This document shows, one piece after another, positions 60,366 through 64,000 of a stretch of DNA of 64,000 nt. Origin of the DNA: Stomorhina lunata (Eukaryota; Arthropoda; Insecta; Diptera; Rhiniidae); contig OW121741.1 of assembly GCA_933228675.1 (NCBI GenBank), positions 132,073,290 through 132,137,289 on the forward strand. The letters are read 5' to 3'. Under the pieces are notes generated by a model, which saw nothing but the letters and a program-made list of their open reading frames with translations, was not told the DNA's origin and did not search any database. Each line of letters opens with the position of its first letter. The stretch's first letter is position 1. The position numbers and the translations under genes are program-made.

Positions 60366-60539
60366 TAATAAATGTTAATCCATATTGTTAAAAACAAAAG
60401 ATTAAATGTATCTGCCTAAATGTTAAGACAAATACAATTTAATATTTGAAATAAAATGAAGATTACCCAAGATTGCTACCTTTAATCCCCATGTGATCAT
60501 GTTTTGAAACTATTTTTTATCTTACTATTTTTTAACGGA

Positions 60540-61345
60540 CTTCAAAGAACTTTTAGTTTCAGAGTGAGGGCACACCGAATATGATTTTAGATTTAAGTTA
60601 ATTTTTGTACCCTTCACCACCATAGGTGGAAAGGGTATTATAAGTTTGTGCTGATGTATGTATGAAATATTTGTCTTAAACCCACCTTTCACTTTCTGAG
60701 TCGATTTAGCGATGTTAGTCCGTCCGTCCGTCCGTCTGGGCGGCTGGCTGGACCCCCCTGTAAACCATGTAATCAAAGTACAGGTCGCAGTTCTAAAGAT
60801 AATTTAATGAAATTTGCACAGATCATTTTTTTGATAGTGGGTCCATGGCTATTGAAATTTTTCAAAATAGGTCTATTATTTATGGTACCTCCCATAGGTC
60901 TCACTTCCCGGAATTGATATATTCAAAAATCACTAAAACTCTCGTACATCTGAAGATAATGCGAAATTTAAGTTTATTTTTTGCCAACGTAATTTTTGTA
61001 ACAACTGCAATATCAATTTGCCAAATTTCGAGATAATCGGTCCACATTTGACCCTAGCTGTCATATAAGTCCAAGTGACGGAAACAGCTTAAATATATAA
61101 GTTTTGAGAAAATATTTGCATTATGGCAAAATTTAGCAAATATTTGTCTTTATACAGGAAAAAGAACTCCTTTGACCTTAGTGGTGAAGGGTATCGTATG
61201 TTCGGTCTTGACCGACTATAGCACTTTCTTACTTGTTTTATTCAGAATTTCTTTATACCTTTTACTATGATCACAGTGAAAGTCATAAAGAAATTCTGAA
61301 GATATCTAAAATAAGTTTCCGAGTGCCCTTACTCAAACTGGAACT
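60540..61345. repeat. Inverted repeats flanking the Helitron-like copy
   Basis: 60540-60595 and 61296-61345 share, in opposite orientation, ATCTAAAAT, GTGCCCT.ACTC and AACTTTT/AAAAGTTC blocks. A further hairpin (CAGAATTTCTTTAT / ATAAAGAAATTCTG) lies at 61242-61298. The Helitron-like element therefore sits in an older foldback-type repeat. Confidence 0.5.
60607..61236 (-). mobile_element. Helitron-like (INE-1-like) copy
   Basis: A 630-bp relative of the element at 53626-54380, in opposite orientation. It starts GTACCCTTCACCACCATAGG and ends CTATAGCACTTTCTTACTTGT; the TACCCTT/AAGGGTA hairpin is at 60608-60638. The frame at 60845-61036 is not considered a gene. Confidence 0.85.
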
Positions 61346-62480
61346 TTTCCACTTATCTAACATTTAATTTAGAACCTACATAATTACCGAAATTTCTCCT
61401 TGAACTCAAAAACCCAGACAGAATTTAGAATTTTATTAATGCAATTCTAAAAAAGAAAGAAATTATAAGAATTAAAAAATAACTGGATTCTGAACATTGT
61501 ACTCTAATATTCCTAAACAATTTTATCGGTTAAAATCCCAATTAAAAATAATCTTTGTCTCAAGGCCATTTACTTAAAAAAATTAAACCGGTACCAACAT
61601 TTCACAAACATCTTCCCAAAAAAAAATTTTTTAAATGAACCCAAAAAAGTACTAAAATATGATAATTAAAGTTCTCAAACATTTCTATTTTTTTCAGGCG
61701 CAATAGAAATTTTCTTAAGCGTTTTCCTCTAACATTGATTTGATTTTAATAAATTAAAAATATAACTTTGTTTTAATTATTCAAATTCAATATTTTCCTT
61801 AAAACCAGTTTTTTTCGTTGATTGGGCTTTATAAGTTCGTTATTGCACTGCTTTCATTTCAATGTAATGAATTTTTTTAAATTTTTGTAATATTTTATAG
61901 TTTATGCGAATATTTTTTTTATATTTTATACAATATTTACGAGTATCACCTGTTTTGTACCTGATATTGAGACGATCGTCAATACACGTCGTCTCAGATT
62001 GTGTAAGAGAATTGGCTGATGCAATGAAACTTGTACTTTTCATCAGTTCTCACCAGAAACAAGTCGCAAATATATTTTTTGTTTTGTCGTTTTTTTAATT
62101 GATATGCTAATTTTTTGATAATACCTTGCAATCGCTTGGATATAAGTTCGGATGCAATGACCGATATTTTTGTGGAATCTAATTTGATAACAATGTGACA
62201 TTTTGATATGAACTTTTGAGAAAGATTCCTAATCGTTCCAAGTACTAAGTTAAAAAAATATACTACAGGGAAAATCATTCCAATGCCAAAAATTGGGTCA
62301 TCCCTCAGTTCAATTATAAAAATCTGACTCAATCTATCAAATCTTCAAAGAAGTAACATCTAATTTTGACATTTTAACCTATTAGATTAAGTACGGCTAA
62401 TGTGGTATACCTATTTCTTTTAATATTGCCAAACTTTTAATTTTATCTAATTTAAAAACATATGATTAAACCAGGAGTAG
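61345..62480. other. AT-rich sequence with unassigned minus-strand frames
   Basis: Overlapping minus-strand frames at 61840-62043 and 61994-62332 have somewhat protein-like composition (for example ELRDDPIFGIGMIFPVVYFF), but no motif I recognise. I do not call a gene. Confidence 0.4.
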
Positions 62481-62664
62481 GCAGCCCATGCCACCAGTAG
62501 CCGACGATTTTTTTTATTATCGTAAATACCACGATCATTAATAAAACTCGTGAAAATGAGTATTAAAATCATTCAGTTGGAATTTGGATGTTAACAGAGT
62601 TGGATGGTGTCGCTTTGTTAAAGAAAAGACAAAATAGGGAAGAAAAAAATCAAAATCCAATTTA

Positions 62665-62666
62665 TA
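62665..62666 (+). repeat. TA target duplication of M2, left copy
   Basis: Paired with 63932-63933; the uninterrupted target is seen once in R3 copy 1. Confidence 0.9.
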
Positions 62667-63931
62667 TCGGGTGTTTTTTATTGAGGTATAGAACTTTAAG
62701 TTGGCATCACTTTTTTAACTGGCGGCCATTTTGTCAGCTGTCAAGTGATTAATATTTAGTTTGGTTTGCCATTTCATCATGAACAGGTTGACAAAAGAAC
62801 AACGCTTGCAAATCGTGCAAATTTATTTCGAAAATAATGGTTCAGTTCTCGAAGTTTACCGCAAGCTCCGTCCATTTTATGGTCGACATAATCGTCCATC
62901 AGAGCAATTAATTCGGTTAACCATTGATCGTTTTCACACTACGTTTACTCTATGTGATAATACGCATCCGCAGCGACGTCGAACAGTGCGCACCGAAGAA
63001 ACAATTGCCGCTGTAGAGCAAAGTGTTGAAGAGGACCCGAATGAATCGATTCGCCACCGTGCACAGCAATTAGAGCTTTGTCCATCAACTTTATGGAAGA
63101 TTTTGCGCAAAGATCTTGGCTTGCGACCTTACAAGATCCAGCTTGTGCAAGAATTAAAGCCGCGAGACCATGCAATGCGTCGTGATTTTGGTGTATGGGC
63201 CGAAAATGAGATTGATCTCGATGCTGATTTTCATCGCAAAATTTTGTTCAGTGATGAGGCTCATTATGGTTGAATGGCTACGTCAACAAGCAAAATTGCC
63301 GCATTTGGAATGAAGAGAATCCACATGAGACCCTTGAGACGCCATTACATCCACAAAAACTGACTGTTTGGTGTGCTCTATGGGCTGGTGGAGTCATTGG
63401 GCCATACTTCTTCCGAAATAATGCTGGAGAGTCAGTTACCATAAATGGAGACCGGTATAGAGCCATGATAATCGACTATTTTGTTCCCCAATTGGATGGC
63501 ATGAATGTGGATGAGTTGTGGTTCCAACAAGACGACGTTACATGCCACACAGCGCACGTCACAATTGATTTATTAAAGGAAACATTCGATGAGCGCATAA
63601 TTTCGCGGAATGGACCACTGGATTATTTTCTTTGGGGATATGTGAAGTCGCTCGTCTACGCCAACAAACCAGAAACGTTAGGGGACTTGGAAGCCAACAT
63701 TCGTGGCGTTATTGCCAACATACGGCCATATGCTCGAAAAAGTAGTTAAAAATTGGACCTGTAGAATTGGCTTTATTCGAGCCAGCCGCGGCGGCCACAT
63801 ACCCGAAATCATATTTAAACATTAATGGCATAAAATTATCCTTCCAATAAAGCCAAATTGATGGACATTAAAACGATTTTCTTGTGTTTTATTTCAATTC
63901 GAAGTTCTATACCTCTAAAAAAAACACCCAT
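62667..63931 (+). mobile_element. mariner M2, 1,265-bp Tc1/mariner element
   Basis: Terminal inverted repeats of about 28 bp read GGGTGTTTTTT..T.GAGG and GTATAGAACTT at each end. TA flanks at 62665-62666 and 63932-63933, with a single TA at the empty site in R3 copy 1 (near 10478). Encodes one broken transposase. Confidence 0.93.
62779..63749 (+). pseudogene. mariner M2 transposase, frameshifted and lacking a catalytic residue
   Basis: The enzyme would bind the element ends through N-terminal helix-turn-helix motifs and cut and join DNA through a D,D,D triad. Frame 1 (62779-63273) starts MNRLTKEQRLQIVQIYFENN and includes RHRAQQLELCPSTLWKIL and the first-aspartate block ILFSDEAHYG. A one-base loss near 63266 (ATTATGG where a longer T-run is expected) shifts to frame 2, which continues LNGYVNKQNCRIWNEENP, VWCALWAGGVIGPYFF, and WFQQDDVTCHTAH (second aspartate; the following residue is D where G is usual). 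A deletion after ISRNGP joins directly to LDYFLWGYVK, removing about a dozen residues that normally contain the third catalytic aspartate (inference from the family). Stop at 63747. Start chosen at the ATG before NRLTKEQ. Non-functional but recent in appearance. Confidence 0.9.
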
Positions 63932-64000
63932 TAGCAACAAAATACATGGTTCGAGAGAACAAAGAAATATAATCTCGAACATTGTTGCCACGACACTATT

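Larger units (their letters stand above)
62485..64000 (+). repeat. Dispersed repeat R3, copy 2, carrying mariner M2
   Basis: 62485-62664 and 63934-64000 match 10300-10560. Copy 1 has no insertion, so the target TA is unambiguous. The copy runs off the window end. Confidence 0.92.

Noticed and set aside
61840..62332. Minus-strand frames as a possible receptor or transposon protein
   Set aside because: Composition is partly protein-like, but I find no motif, splice signal or start context strong enough to support a call.

Overview
The window looks like a piece of a repeat-rich insect genome, most likely a true fly (Diptera, plausibly a calyptrate fly). This is an inference from its extreme AT richness, mariner, hAT, RTE and tRNA-derived SINE elements of insect type, Helitron-like elements that resemble the INE-1/DINE-1 elements of flies, and one short spliced host gene with a 70-base intron. 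There is no sign of bacterial or phage sequence, no rRNA or functional tRNA gene, and no CRISPR array.

About half the window is tandem repeat. Bases 1-4192 are a 31-bp satellite organised into 326/295-bp higher-order units. AT-rich minisatellites with 27-31-bp periods fill 4200-5870, 10605-11235, 14330-15085, 16570-19850, 39360-41680, 42780-47170, 57816-60020 and 60150-60365. Several of these share the palindromic core TTTTCTATAGAAAA or close variants. A G-rich hexamer/11-mer microsatellite fills 21750-26895, with a decayed outlier at 27836-28365, and a CTGT microsatellite lies at 57168-57815.

Between the arrays are transposable elements, many of them nested. At 11.6-12.1 kb a MITE sits in a Helitron-like element. 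At 7.1-9.0 kb and 53.4-54.7 kb two copies of one dispersed repeat are each split by a different insertion. At 31.1-35.3 kb four elements are nested: mariner, hAT-A, Helitron-like, hAT-B. At 48.5-52.7 kb a 5'-truncated RTE retrotransposon with a long intact reverse-transcriptase frame sits in an older RTE, which also carries a 47-bp dead insertion of the younger family's 3' end. At 62.7-63.9 kb a frameshifted mariner sits in a dispersed repeat whose empty site is visible at 10.4 kb. Target-site duplications and empty sites seen in paralogous copies fix many boundaries to the base.

The only convincing host gene is on the minus strand at about 55.2-56.35 kb, with clear splice signals, start codons and a polyadenylation signal. 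I do not recognise its product. A less AT-rich block at 42.25-42.47 kb may be another host exon or promoter. Other non-repeat stretches (5.9-7.1, 12.1-14.1, 20.3-21.7, 26.9-27.8, 37.9-39.3, 47.2-48.5 kb) hold no coding sequence I can support and are probably intergenic or intronic. I did not find a convincing undescribed biochemical system; the novelty lies in repeat architecture and nested-insertion history.
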